DNA of 64,000 bases from Manis javanica (Eukaryota; Chordata; Mammalia; Pholidota; Manidae). The notes below the pieces were generated by a model. That model was not told the origin of the DNA. It did no database searches and worked only from the letters and a program-made list of their open reading frames with translations. Shown in pieces: positions 48,260 to 59,400 of this stretch. How positions within the stretch are numbered: position 1 is the first letter of the stretch; each line of letters opens with the position of its first letter. Both the position numbers and the translations under genes were made by a program. The stretch covers positions 24,199,738 through 24,263,737 of the forward strand of contig NC_133172.1 in NCBI RefSeq assembly GCF_040802235.1, given 5' to 3'.

Positions 48260-48960
48260 CTCCTTAGCTCATGCGTCGCGCATTCTCCGGGAACCCCTCC
48301 TCGATTCCCGAAGCTCCCTTGCGTTTTCTCACCCCCCTCTCCCGGGAGTCCCTGCAGCTCCCCTCTGCCTCCAGCCCCGCCATCCAGCAACAAGCTATCT
48401 TCACCGCTGCTCAGCTCGCGGCCAAAGTCCGAGTATGTCTTGACTGTGCTACCGCTCCGCCCCAGTCCGGGAGCCACCTTGCCGCGGTGGCCCGGGGAGC
48501 TTGGAGGCGGCCGGCGGGTAGCACAACCTCTCCGCGCGTCCCAGCCGGGCCAGGGGCTCTTACCTTCTCCGCTGGCTCCGAGCGCCCCGCGCCCCGTCCG
48601 CAGCGGGCCAGCGAGCCTACACCGGACTCCGCGTTCGGCTCCGGTAGGCGGCCACCCCCGCCCGGCCCCCGCTGCCGCGTTCCAGCCCTTGCCAGACACA
48701 CCCCCTGCAGTGGCTCTGCCAATCAGATCCCTGGGGTCGGGAGGGGGCGGGGCCAGGGCTTCCAGCCGGCAGAGCCAAAGTCCGCTAGCAATGTGCGCGG
48801 GCGGAGCGGCCGGAGTATGGGTCGCTATGCGCGCCAGCGGGGGGCCGGTAGGGTGGGGCTTCCTTCTTGCTGCACAGACTGGTTTTCCGCTCGGGACAGA
48901 TTCCCCACCCCAAGTTTCCCTTTCTGCCCGCCGCGCCCGGCAAACCACACGCTGGCTGCT
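48260..48960 (-). promoter_or_regulatory. PLEKHF1: CpG-island promoter of PLEKHF1
   Basis: A GC- and CpG-dense island about 7.3 kb upstream of the coding exon. It contains a CCAAT box (48,719-48,723, + strand text) and a GC box GGGGGCGGGGCC (48,743-48,754), both upstream of a strong - strand donor. The layout suggests transcription starting near 48.70 kb and running leftward. No TATA box seen. Open frames of up to 288 codons on both strands are GC artefacts. Confidence 0.65.
48564..48705 (-). other. PLEKHF1: PLEKHF1 5' UTR exon 1 (inferred)
   Basis: The exon ends at the consensus donor GAGAAG|GTAAGA on the - strand, with GT at 48,563-48,562. The 5' edge is approximate, placed just downstream of the CCAAT and GC boxes. 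It would splice to 41,351. A weaker donor (GTGAGA) near 48,330 is an alternative. Confidence 0.5.
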
Positions 48961-49329
48961 CACCCATCTGGAGACCGAGCCCTCGCTGAACTGGAGGACG
49001 CGCCCGAGGAAGGAGGAGGACGGCGATGGGGTTGTTGTGCCTTCTGCTGCCTGAGTCGGGCTCCCTGCTGCTAGCTGACAACAGTTATCTCCTCTCAGCA
49101 ACGCAGAAACTAATAATCTTAATATGAAAAACCAGCAGTGTTACATATTTTAAGACTTTTTGAGGTGAAACTTTCAAACATACACTACAGGAAAGAGAGA
49201 CTAATTTAGTGGACTCCACGTACTTATCACCCACATCTAACCTCACCAGCAAGTTATACCTCCACCCGCAAATCCTCCTGCACCTCCTCTGGCACAAATG
49301 AAATTCTAAGCCTCACCATTCTATGAGGT

Positions 49330-49730
49330 CTGTCTCAGCCTCCCTCTGGCCTCCTCCCCACGCTTCATCTCACACTGGCTGCTTCCTGCTCCTCAAACAC
49401 CAGGGTGTTCTCACCACTCACTCGACCTGTGCACTTCCCTTGCCTGCAGATCTTCCCATGGCTGCATTTTGGCTTTCAGGTCTCAGCTCCACCTGTCGCC
49501 AGCTCAGAGGCTTCCCTGATCACTCAAATCAGTTCCCTGCTTCCACCCCATATTACCCTCAGCTCCCTCACCCTGTTTCATTATCCTGTAAAGCGTTTCT
49601 CCTATCCCAGAGTCATCTCCTTAGCTAACTTGTTTTCTCATTCCTGGCTTGTCACCCCACCTAGGCTGTGAGCCCCTGAGCTGGGCTGTACATTTCTGGT
49701 TCATTCCTTTATCGCCAGTGCTGAGAACTG
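49330..49730 (+). repeat. L2 LINE fragment
   Basis: 'tcacactggctgcttcctgc', 'tcaaacaccagggtgttctc', 'gcagatcttcccatggctgc', 'ctttcaggtctcagctccac' and 'aggctgtgagcccctgagct' are L2 3' text in sense. Long but diverged. Confidence 0.75.
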
Positions 49731-51580
49731 AGTTCCTTGCTTAGCTGATCCACAGTAATGTCTGTTGCCCAAATGTAGTTCGTCTTGCCAAATAGAGCAG
49801 ATCCTGGTGCTTTGAAGAGGGCCTAAGCTGAGGCAGTGCCTGGTGGGCCAGCGCCCAGGCGGGACACAGGGCAGGAAGAAGAGCTGGCCTAGAGGGCTAG
49901 TGTTAGGACCACCTGGGAGCGAGCAGGAAGACCTGCTTTCCCGAGTGGTGTGGGCAGAGGCTGAGTGGGGCCCAGTGCTGGGAATGTGCCTCTCCCAGCC
50001 CAAGGGGAGTGAGGCCAGGACGGTGCTGAGAGGGAAGGAGCAAGGGAGGAGAGAGGAGGAGAAGCCAAAAGGAAGAGGAGGGGTGGGGGTGATGGGCAAG
50101 ACAGGCCACTCTAGCTGTGTGGCCTTGGAGTGCCCACATCCCCCCACCCCCCTCCACCACATCCCCACCTCCTCCACCTTCAGGGCTCTTACCCTAATCA
50201 GCAAGGGCAAACAGGGTTTACTGGTCATCCCACAGAAGCCACTGCCTCACAGAAGTATTTAAACATTTATAAAATGCAAAGCTAGCATTTAATATGAAGG
50301 ATTTCACATAAAAATCAGGACTTTCAGCTTCTCTCAAATTAAAGGATTTGAAAATTCTAGTTCCCATCCCCACATGGAGCTGTCCTCTTAGATGGGATAC
50401 ATATTCTCCCCATTGACTTCAGTCCCCACCCCTCTCTGTGGTTTCCCTCTGGCCCCACTATATTCACTTATGTGCTTCCAGTTGAGTAAACATTTGGATT
50501 TATGAGTCCCAACGGTATATCCAGGTCTCTGCACCATACAGAGAAGGAGATAAGCCCCAACCATCCCTGAAACTGAGTTATAATCAGGGAGGTCAGTTGG
50601 GACATTGAGACACTGGGAAATGCCATCCCAAATGTAAACACTGCTTGTTGCAGGGAGTGGGAAGAAACTTTGAGCTGAGCCTTCAAGGCCATGTTCCATG
50701 ACTGCCTCAGTGCTGGATCTCCCACCTCCCCAGCAAGAGGAGGCTTTTCAGGGAAGTTAGGCCCAATGTGGGGTGAGGTGGTCAGGGGCAGGGATCTGGA
50801 AATCCCTGTTAAGCCAGGTCTGTTTTGCCTTGCATGGAGCAGGTACCCAGGAAAGAGAAGCCTTTTCATGATTCTGGAAAACCAGAGGGAGGATGCACAC
50901 CTCTTGGTCCTGGAATCAGGAGACCCCAACAAGCCTTGTCTCACTACTGGTCCTGGGCCCACTGGGGTTTCTGTCCTCTCACTTGTCCTTCCTTCCAGAG
51001 CTGATGTTCTGTATATCTGGGTGAGACTCTGGGAATTCCCTTGCAGGCAGCACAACTCTGGTCATCCAGCTGTCCACTGCTTCCCAACAGGGACCAGCTG
51101 TGGGTGGAGGAGACCAGGGTGGAGGGCTACACTCGTCCAAATAAGAGGAAAAACTTGTGACTCAGGGAAAGGCAGAAGTTGAGTCAGCCAAGCCACAGGC
51201 TGTGGAAAAAATGAGGTCTCCCTGAGGCTTTTTCTGTGCTTGGGTAGGAAGTTCTTTCTGAGGAAAACTGGCTTCCAGACAGCGGAAATCAGGCTCTTAG
51301 GAAAAGGCCAAGGCTCAGGATTTTCAGTTAGGGATTTTGCCATCAACTCTGTGTAAATGCCAGGAATTTTTATTGGATTTCTTAAGTTCCATCTAAGCCC
51401 TAAACGCTTCATATTCTTATCTCTCTCCAGGCTAGACCTATCCTCCCCAGCTTTGGGTGTAAGAAAATAAAGTGGACACCACAGCATTTAGGGGTGAGGT
51501 ATCGAGACTAACACAAGTGTTTCAGCACTTATGTGAGAGGGAAAACAAATGGGGCAAAAGATGAACAACTGGGGACTCCA
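49731..51580. other. Non-coding sequence upstream of PLEKHF1
   Basis: Unique sequence with a purine-rich stretch at about 49,985-50,100. Open frames to 195 codons on the - strand carry no recognisable domain and no splice support. Confidence 0.35.
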
Positions 51581-51582
51581 TG

Positions 51583-51885
51583 TCAAGAATCAGTAAATTT
51601 CTGTAAAGGGTCAAATAGTAAATATTTTGGGCTTTTGCAGGCCAGGACCCAATGGCAACTACTCAGTGCTGCCCCTGCTGAGCAAAAGCAGTGCGCAGGC
51701 ACATGGACAAACGTCACTTAGGGACACTGATATTTGACTGTCAGGTCATTCTCGTGTGTTCTGATACATTAATCTTTAAAAAAAAGTTTTTTTTCTATCA
51801 TTTAAACATGTAAAAGCCATTCTTAGCTCATGGGTTGTACAAAAACAGGCTATGGGTCAGAACTTGTTGACCCCTGACTTAGAGC
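51583..51885 (+). mobile_element. hAT-Charlie MITE
   Basis: 'tttctgtaaagggtcaaata', 'gtaaatattttgggcttttg' and the end 'gggtcagaacttgttgaccc' match the family at 42.7 kb in opposite orientation. The interior is diverged and has a T-rich insertion. Confidence 0.7.
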
Positions 51886-52554
51886 TGTTCATCATATGTA
51901 CTTTTCTTGCAACTTTTCTTTTAAATTTAAAATGCTCAAAACAGAAAGCTGGGAAAACAAATGGGAAAAAACAGAAACAGAGTTTGCCCTGCTTACAATG
52001 GGCAGATCTTGAACCTGACTCCAAATCGGTTCATTTTCCATGGTTCTCTATGCTGCTTTCTTTATCAATAATATACCTGAGACTGACTCTCAGAGTGTTG
52101 GAAATGTGGGACTTTGGAAAAGATTTCTATTCAAATGGTTTTGAGATTAGTTTTAAAGGAGGACCCCCTGAGATGTTTGGATTGTTAAAGTATTGGTTTT
52201 GAAGCTGAGACTGCATCTATGCTCTGCTGAACCAAGAAACTGCAGAGGCTTCCTGTCCCCACTCCTGCCTTTCTGCAGTGTCAATATGTACTCTGTTCCG
52301 TGTGTGTGTTTGCCCCACGTTTGCCATTCCAAGTCTGCATCCTTTTTATCTTTGTGGGCATTGTTGTGCCTGTTTCCCATCATGGTTCTGACCAGGCCAA
52401 AGGGGAAAACAAGAAAAACAAAAGGAGAAAAACTGCCCTTTGAAAAAGCTTCAGGTGGATGAAATCAATGGTGAATCTAAATATAATCTTCAGAGTGGGT
52501 AAATACGTTAAAGCCAAGAGGCCTGTGACAGCACTGATTTTGACAAAGTTCCAT

Positions 52555-52690
52555 TAGATCATTCGTTCATTCCACAAACAGTTGTTGGACACTGTGCCAC
52601 TGCCTAGCACAGGATCAGAAATGAACAGGCACCATCTCTGCCCTTGTGGGACTCACCAAGCAGGGGGCAGAATGTGAACCCCTATTTATC
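52555..52690 (+). repeat. L2 LINE 3' fragment
   Basis: 'cattcgttcattccacaaac', 'agttgttggacactgtgcca', then 'ctctgcccttgtgggactca' are L2 3' UTR words. Confidence 0.55.
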
Positions 52691-52989
52691 CATGAGAAAT
52701 GAGGCCAGGGGTCACTTCAGGTGAGAGGTTGAGTAACACATCTCCTAGCACTATTTGGCACTGAAAAGTCAGCCTTTGGGAATTGGCTGGTAAAGAACTC
52801 CTCACCTGCTGCCTTTAAGGCAAGAACAAGAATTTTCAGTCAACTAGAGAGAGAAAAGGCTCTAGCACTTGGTGACTGAGAAGGCCTGGGGACTCTTTCT
52901 GTCTAGGAGTGGGGCTGGAGCAGTGGGAAAGGTTTCAAAGGACAGAGATGAGTGATATTACATTTTGAATTCTTGCTGAGTTGCCCAAG

Positions 52990-53545
52990 ATGCCCCACAT
53001 TTTTGGCTATAATCCCTAAGCTTCATGAAACCCACATCCTTTGCTGGTGGGAACACATTATTACATCCAATCCCCATGGCAGCAAAGTGCAACATCTATC
53101 ACATTGAAAAATGCACAGACCCTTCTGTCCAGCTAGTTCACTTCTAGAAATTTATTCTTAGATGTTATTGTATTTGTGTGAAATGACATATGTTCCCATT
53201 TATTCATTGCGGCTTTGCTTACAGTAGGGAAATAGTTGGGACCACCCAAATACCCAATGAAGGGGGCTGGTTAAATAAATGATGGCACATCCTTACAGTG
53301 AAATGGTTTAGTATAGTTAAAGGAGAGAAGGCAGATCTTTATGTCTTCATATGGAAGTATTTCTAAGATGTATTGAGTGAGAAAAGTAAGATATGAAAGT
53401 GGGTATATATAATGTGATTTCCTGTGTGCATGAATGATATTGCTGATGAAATTCATTTTTAAGAAACTGGTCACAGTGGTTGCCTCTAGAAGGGAAAATG
53501 GGTGACTTTGACCCATGGGAAGGAGACTCACATTTTATACTCTTG
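52990..53545 (+). mobile_element. L1M-type 3' fragment
   Basis: Sense L1 text: 'tgctggtgggaacacattat', 'gtccagctagttcacttcta', 'cccatttattcattgcggct', 'ggctggttaaataaatgatg', 'tgattgcctgtg'-like blocks and 'cacagtggttgcctctagaa'. Old and truncated. Confidence 0.65.
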
Positions 53546-53554
53546 TAGTATTCA

Positions 53555-54045
53555 TGCCCTTATCTGGTTCCCTTCCACACTGGATAGAATTAACCTGTGT
53601 AGCCATAGGATATTATGGAAATGACAGTGTATGACTTTCCAGGCTAAGTCATAAAAGACATGTGGCTTCTTCCTTGCTTTCTTGGATCAATTGCTGTGTG
53701 GGAAGACAGCTGCTTAGTCATAAAGATGGCCAAGCAGTCTTGTGGAGATGCCCATGTGGTACAAAACTGAGGCCTTCTGCCAACAGGCAGCACCACCTTG
53801 CCAGCCACATGAGGGAGACATCTTGGAAGAAGATCTTCCACCCCAGAGAGGCCCTGGCACTGTCCACTGTGGTCCAGGTAGACATCTTAACTGCAACCTC
53901 CTGAGAAACCTTGAGGCAGAACCACCTAGCTAAGCCATTCCCCATTTCCATAGAAACCATGTGATACAATAAATGTTTACTGTTTCAAGCCACTAAATTT
54001 TCAGATAATTTGTTATGCAGCAAACAATAATTAATACACCCTTTC
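53555..54045 (+). mobile_element. MLT1-like LTR, diverged subtype
   Basis: Near full length: 'cttgctttcttggatcaatt', 'gtggagatgcccatgtggta', 'actgaggccttctgccaaca', 'gacatcttaactgcaacctc', 'agaaccacctagctaagcca', 'caagccactaaattttcaga' and the terminus 'gcaaacaataattaatacac'. Same subtype as at 6.65 kb. Confidence 0.75.
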
Positions 54046-54439
54046 ATGCCTTTTGGACTTTGTACCTTTTGCATTTGTGCATGTCCAAATAATGATGGTG
54101 GTGGTGATGATTGTGATAGTAACAATCATAATAATAACCCAATATAAACCAGAGACCACGTGTGCAATAAACCAAGGGTATTACCATTGGGTAGATATGG
54201 GGTGGAGAGATGGAAACCCTTGCAGGGCCATGAGCCCTGGACTGAGAAGGGACTGCATGAGTACTCAGAGAAGGGAGGAACATGACTTCTAAGTGCATGT
54301 GGGGGCCACCTGTGCAGAGCATGAACAGCCCTCAGGTACAAGAGTTTCTAGTATGTTGCCTACAGGCCCACAGACCATTTTTGTTTAGGCAGCAGAGTGG
54401 ATTTTAAAATCTGAACTTGATACCCACAAGAATTGCTGA

Positions 54440-54740
54440 AATTATAAATATTGACAATAACAAGTGTTAGAGAAGATATAGAGCAACTGCACTCTCATAA
54501 GTTACTGGAGGGTACATAAATTGGTACAATACTTTGGAAAACCATTTGGCAGTATCTATGAAAGCTCAACACATGCAATCCTGTACCCAAGAAATTCTAC
54601 TCCTAAGTGTGTATCTAAGAGAAATGAGGACATGTCCAAACTGAAATAAACATGCAAGAATGTTACAAAAACATTATTCACAGAAGCAGCAGAAGACAAA
54701 TTTTAAAAAGAGAAATAGAAAAGTAATTGAATCCAAGGAG
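54440..54740 (+). mobile_element. L1 3' fragment
   Basis: 'aacaagtgttagagaagata', 'tagagcaactgcactctcat', 'caagaaattctactcctaag', then 'aatgttacaaaaacattatt'. Sense orientation, truncated. Confidence 0.6.
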
Positions 54741-55104
54741 TGAGTGGCTGGAACCTCTGATCTACAACCAGTCAGTCGGAGGCACAGATGACAAACTAGA
54801 CTTGGCAGCTGGCATCTAAATTGGGGGAGCAGTCTTGTAGGACTGAGCTCTCAACCTGTGGGATCTGACACTATCTTCAGGTAGACAGCATCCAAGAATT
54901 GCTTGATGTGTGGGGAAAAACATTGGAATTGGGTGCAGAATATTAATGTATCACTCAATGTCTTGTTGCATGGTGACTGACAGTCTCAGGAGCTGATGTT
55001 TTGGATCTGTTCCTTTCATACCAAGGCCCTACTTCCTGCAGGCTGCTCTCAGCCAGTGCGTGAGCATGTAGATGTGCTAATATTGGTCCCTTCCTGTGAG
55101 ATAT

Positions 55105-55445
55105 GGACCTTGGACAGTGTTTGAGTCAGTTGAGGCTGCTATAATGAGTTATCATAGACTGGGGAGCTTAAAGAACACATATTTATTTCTGATAGTTCTG
55201 GAGGCTGGAAGGCTGGGATCAGGGGGCCAGCATGGTTGGGTTCCAGTGAGAGCCCTCGTCTGGGTTGCAGACAGCTGTCTTTTCCTTGTATCTTCACTTG
55301 TATTTCCTGTGGGGGAAAGAGAGCTAGCTGGTTCTTTGGCCTCTTCTTATAAGGGCACTAATCCCATTCATGAGGGCTCTATCCTCTTGACCTGTGTGCC
55401 TCCCAAAGGACAAACTACATATGAAATTTAGAGGAATACCCTCAG
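55105..55445 (-). mobile_element. MLT1-type LTR, antisense
   Basis: 'agtcagttgaggctgctata', 'atagactggggagcttaaag', 'gatagttctggaggctggaa', 'cttataagggcactaatccc', 'attcatgagggctctatcct' and 'gtgcctcccaaaggacaaac' are the reverse complement of an MLT1 LTR. Confidence 0.75.
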
Positions 55446-55854
55446 TTCATGACAGGCAGCCTTGGCTCAAGGATCCCCATTGGCCTGGGCCACACTTTTT
55501 TGGAGCTGCACTGCAGTTTGAGACTCTTTTTACCAGTTCTTCCTTCTCTCTCCCTTTCCAGGTGTCAGACTGGCATAGTAGTTCCTCAGGCTCTCCTTGC
55601 CTTTTCTGGCTACCTCTTTTTTATCCTTCTCTGCTCTTCTCTCTGATACAACTCCTGTGTGTCTGCTTCTATCTTGGTGTCTGCTTGCTGACCCCAACTG
55701 AGATACTGATACACTCCTCAAGACCCCAGTCTCCAGACACTTCTTCTCTTCCTTCCCTTTACTTTCTGTCTCCCAAATCCTCATCTCTCTCCTCCTCTCC
55801 AGCAGAGCTGATGGAAGAGACTTAGTCACCCTCTCTTTGCATCTTAGGGGAGTT
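55446..55854. other. C/T-rich sequence, no feature recognised
   Basis: Pyrimidine-rich, low-complexity text in which long open frames arise by chance on both strands. No repeat family assigned. Confidence 0.35.
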
Positions 55855-57480
55855 TTCTTTTTCTTTTAATTAATTTTTTAATTTAAAATTGTATTTTTTA
55901 TTGAGATATGATTGACATATAACATTATAGTAGTTTCAGATGTACAACGTAATGATTCAATGTTTGTATATATTATGAAATGATCACCTCATGAACTCTA
56001 GTTAACATCTGTAACTATGCAGTTATTAATTGTTTTCTCTTGTGATAAGAACTTTTAAGATCAACTCTCTTAGCAACTTTCAAATATATGACATAGTGTG
56101 ATTAACTGTAGTTACCATGCTATACATTACATGCCTGGGACTTATTTATTTATAATTGAGTTTGCATCTTTTGACCCCCTTCACCTATTTCATCCAACCC
56201 TCATCCTCCACCTCTGACAACCATCTATCTGTGCTATCAGTGGATTTTTATATTTTTTTTATATTTCGCACATAAGTGAAATCACATAGTATTTGTCTTT
56301 CTATGTCTTATTTCAATTAACATAGTGCCCTCTTAGCCCACCCATGTTGTCACAAATAGCAAGATTTTCTTCTTTTTGTGGGTGAATAATATTCCACTGT
56401 AAATATTACACATTTGCTTTATCCATTCATTCATCATGGACACTTAGGTTTACTTCCATGATTTGGTTATTATAAATAATGTTATAATGAACATGGGAGT
56501 GCACATATCTTTTTGAGTTAGTGTTTTCATTTCCTTTGGGTAAATATCCAGAAGTGGGATTGCTGCATCATATTTTCAATTTTTTGAGAAAACTCCATAC
56601 TGTTTTCCATAGTGGCTGCACCAATTTATATTCGCACCAATAGTGCCCAAGGGTCTCCTTTCTCCATATCCTCATCAACACTTATTATTTCTTGACTTTC
56701 TTATGATAGCCATTCTAACAGGTGTGGGTGATATTCCATTGTGGTTTTGATTTGCATCTTCCTAATTAGTGATATTGAGCACCTTTTCATGTATAATACC
56801 TGGTGGCCATCTGTATGGCTTCTTTGGAAAAAATGTCTATTCAGAGCCCCTGTCCATTTTTTAATCAGATATTTTTGACTATTGAGTTGTATGTGTACTT
56901 TATATTTTTTGGATATTAACTCATTAACAGAGAGATATATGATTTGCAAATATTTTCAACTGTTATATAGGTTGCTTTCATTTAGTTGATGGTTTCCTTT
57001 GCTGTGCAGAAACTTTTGGTGTTACGTAGCTCCACTTGTTTATTTTTGCTTTTGGTGTCAGATCCAAAAATCATCACCAAGACCAATGTTAAAGACTTTA
57101 CTGTCTATGTTTTCTTCTAGGAGTTTTATGGTTTCATGTCTTTAATCCATTTTGAGTTAACGTTTGTGTATGGTGTAAGATAGTGGTCTACTTTCATTCT
57201 TTTGCATGTGGCTGTCCAGTTTTCAACACCATTTATTGAAGAGACTGTCATTTTCTTATTGTTTTCTCTTGGCACCCTTGTCATAAATTATTGACCATAT
57301 ATGCATGGGTTTATTTCTGCACTCTTGATTCTGTTCCACTGATCTATGTGTCTGTTTTTGTGTCAATACCATACTGTTTTGATTACTATAGCTTTGTAAA
57401 TAGTTTGAAGGCAGGAAATGTGATACCTTCAGTTTTATTCTTTCTCAAGGTTGCATTGGCTATTGGGAAGTTTCCTTGAG
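55855..57480 (-). mobile_element. 5'-truncated L1, antisense (3' UTR and end of ORF2)
   Basis: The reverse complement carries the L1 3' UTR (beginning at 'ttgagatatgattgacatat') followed by the ORF2 3' region ('ccaaaaatcatcaccaagac', 'gtggctgtccagttttcaac', 'accatactgttttgattact'). ORF2 is broken by stops and frameshifts. It lies head to head with the next L1. Confidence 0.85.
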
Positions 57481-57589
57481 ACAGGAACATCATCTCTTTC
57501 ATGATACATTCTCTTCCTGCTTCTTGAGACAAACTCCAGCAGCATCTTCATAAATTCCCCATCAAACTTTCTTGCTTAGCCTCGTTAAA

Positions 57590-58721
57590 GAGGAGGAGGA
57601 AGAACAGTGTTTTCAACAAATAGTGCTGGAATAACAAGATATGTATATGCAAAAGAAACTATATCTCCTGTGTTATACAAAAATTAACTCATAATGGATT
57701 GTTGACCTAAATGTAAACCATCAAACTATAAAACTTTTAGAAGAAAACATGGGAAACAAATATTTGTGTACTTGGGTTAAGCAAAGAGTTCTTAGACAAC
57801 AAAAGCATGATCCACAAAGGAAAAAATGATAAATTAGACTTCACCAAAGTCAACCTTTTGTTCTGTGAAAGGTACTTTTAAAATAAAAAGAGGCACAGAC
57901 TAGGAGTAAATATTTGCAAATCACATATCTGACAAAGGGATATATATTCAGAATATATAAAGAACTCTCAAAACTGAACAAAAAGGAAACAAACAGCCAA
58001 TTTAGAAATGGTCAAAATATCTCAGTAGATGCTTTGCCAAAGCAGACATGGATGGCAAAGAAGCACATGAAAAATGCTGAGTATCATTAGACATTAGGGA
58101 AATGCCAACTAAAACCACTGGGAGATACCACTACATGCCCATCTGAATGACTATAAAAGCCAAACCAGAACAAAAATAACACCAGGTGCTGCTGAGGATG
58201 CAGAGCAGTTGAAACTTTCATTCATTGCTACTAGGGGTGCAAAATGGCACAATCATTTGAGAAATAGTTTGACAATGTCTTAAGAAGTTAAACATACTCT
58301 CACCGTGTGACCCAGCAAAATCACTCCTAAATATTTATTCAAGAGAAATAAATACTTTTGTTCACATAAAACCTATTAACAAATGCTTATAACAACTTTC
58401 TTCATAAAAAAGCAAAAACTGAAAATGGCCCAAATGTTCTGTAAGTGATGAATAGATGATATATACCCATTCAGTGAAACGAAGAGGAGCTCAGTCATAA
58501 AAGAAACAAACTACTATAGACCCAGTAACAAGGATGAATCTCAAATGTATTATGCTAAAAGAAAATCCCAGACCCAGAGGCTATACACTTTGTACTTAAA
58601 TTTATATGACATTCTGAAAAGCAAAACTTTAAGGATGGAGAGCAGATCAGTATTGCTTCTGGTTAGGGGTGAGTTGCCAGAAAGGAGTTGTATGAGGGTC
58701 ACTTTTGAGATGATGGGCTTT
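57590..58721 (+). mobile_element. 5'-truncated L1, sense (end of ORF2 and 3' UTR), part 1
   Basis: Sense L1: 'gtgctggaataacaagatat', 'agaagaaaacatgggaaaca', 'accaaagtcaaccttttgtt', 'caaatcacatatctgacaaa', 'agccaatttagaaatggtca' and 'gggagataccactacatgcc'. It is interrupted at 58,721 by a younger L1 and resumes at 59,276. Confidence 0.85.
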
Positions 58722-59275
58722 GTTTTTTAAATTTTATTTTGGTATCATTAATCTACAATTACATGATGGACATTGTGTTTACTGGGCTCCCCCCTTCACC
58801 AAGTCCCCCCCACATACCTGTTCACAGTCACTGTCCATCAGCATAGTAAGATGCTGTAGAATCACTACTTGTCTTCTCTGTGTTGCACAGCCCTCCACGT
58901 GCCCCCCACACTATACATGTTAATTGTAATGCCCCCTTTCTTTTTTCCCGCCCTTATGCCTCCCTTCCCACCCATCCTCCCCAGTCCCTTTCCCTTTGGT
59001 AACTGTTAGTCCATTCTTGGGTTCTGTGCTTCTGCTGCTGTTTTGTTCCTTCAGTTTTCTTTTGTTCTTATACTCCACATATGAGTGAAATCATTTGGTA
59101 CTTGTCTTTCTCCGCCTGGCTTATTTCACTGAGCATAATACCCTCTAGCTCTATCCATGTTGTTGCAAATGGTAGGATCTGTTTTTTTCTTATAGGTGAG
59201 TAATATTCCATTGTGTATATGTACCACATCTTCTTTATCCATTCATCTACTGATGGACATTTAGGTTGCTTCCAT
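58722..59275 (-). mobile_element. Younger L1 3' end, antisense, nested in older L1
   Basis: It starts with a T-run (the L1 poly-A tail on the other strand), then 'ttttggtatcattaatctac', 'actgggctcccccc', 'gctgtagaatcactacttgt', 'ttggtaactgttagtccatt', 'gagtgaaatcatttggtact', 'cttatttcactgagcataat' and 'ggtgagtaatattccattgt', ending 'ggttgcttcca'. It is visibly less decayed than the surrounding L1s. I associate this 3' end with pangolin L1. The host L1 resumes immediately after it. An 8-bp match (gagatgat at 58,707 and 59,277) may be part of a target-site duplication. Confidence 0.8.
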
Positions 59276-59400
59276 AGAGATGATTGTGGTAGTGGTTACA
59301 CTATATGCATTTGCCAAAACACACAGACCTGTACACTGAAAGAATGACATTTACTGTAAATTAAAAAATAAAAGGAAATTTTAATAAAATGTATAATTAT
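59276..59400 (+). mobile_element. Sense L1, part 2 (3' tail)
   Basis: 'gattgtggtagtggttacac', 'gcatttgccaaaacacacag' and 'acctgtacactgaaagaatg' then an A-rich tail complete the L1 interrupted at 58,721. Confidence 0.8.

Larger units (their letters stand above)
41354..48563 (-). other. PLEKHF1 intron 1 (inferred)
   Basis: About 7.2 kb between the coding exon's acceptor and a strong donor (AAG|GTAAGA) in the CpG island. It holds MIR, hAT, L2 and L1 fragments listed separately and otherwise unremarkable sequence. No additional exon recognised. Confidence 0.55.

Noticed and set aside
48235-49101. 288-codon (-) and 267-codon (+) open frames over the PLEKHF1 CpG island
   Set aside because: Both strands are open simultaneously, which is expected of stop-poor GC-rich DNA. 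Neither product resembles a protein, and the region carries promoter motifs and a splice donor.
50468-51055. 195-codon open frame on the - strand upstream of PLEKHF1
   Set aside because: No similarity to any family I know, and the composition looks random.
57590-59400. Twin-priming inversion as the origin of the inverted L1 pair
   Set aside because: Both arms contain the L1 3' UTR, whereas a twin-primed element has it only once.
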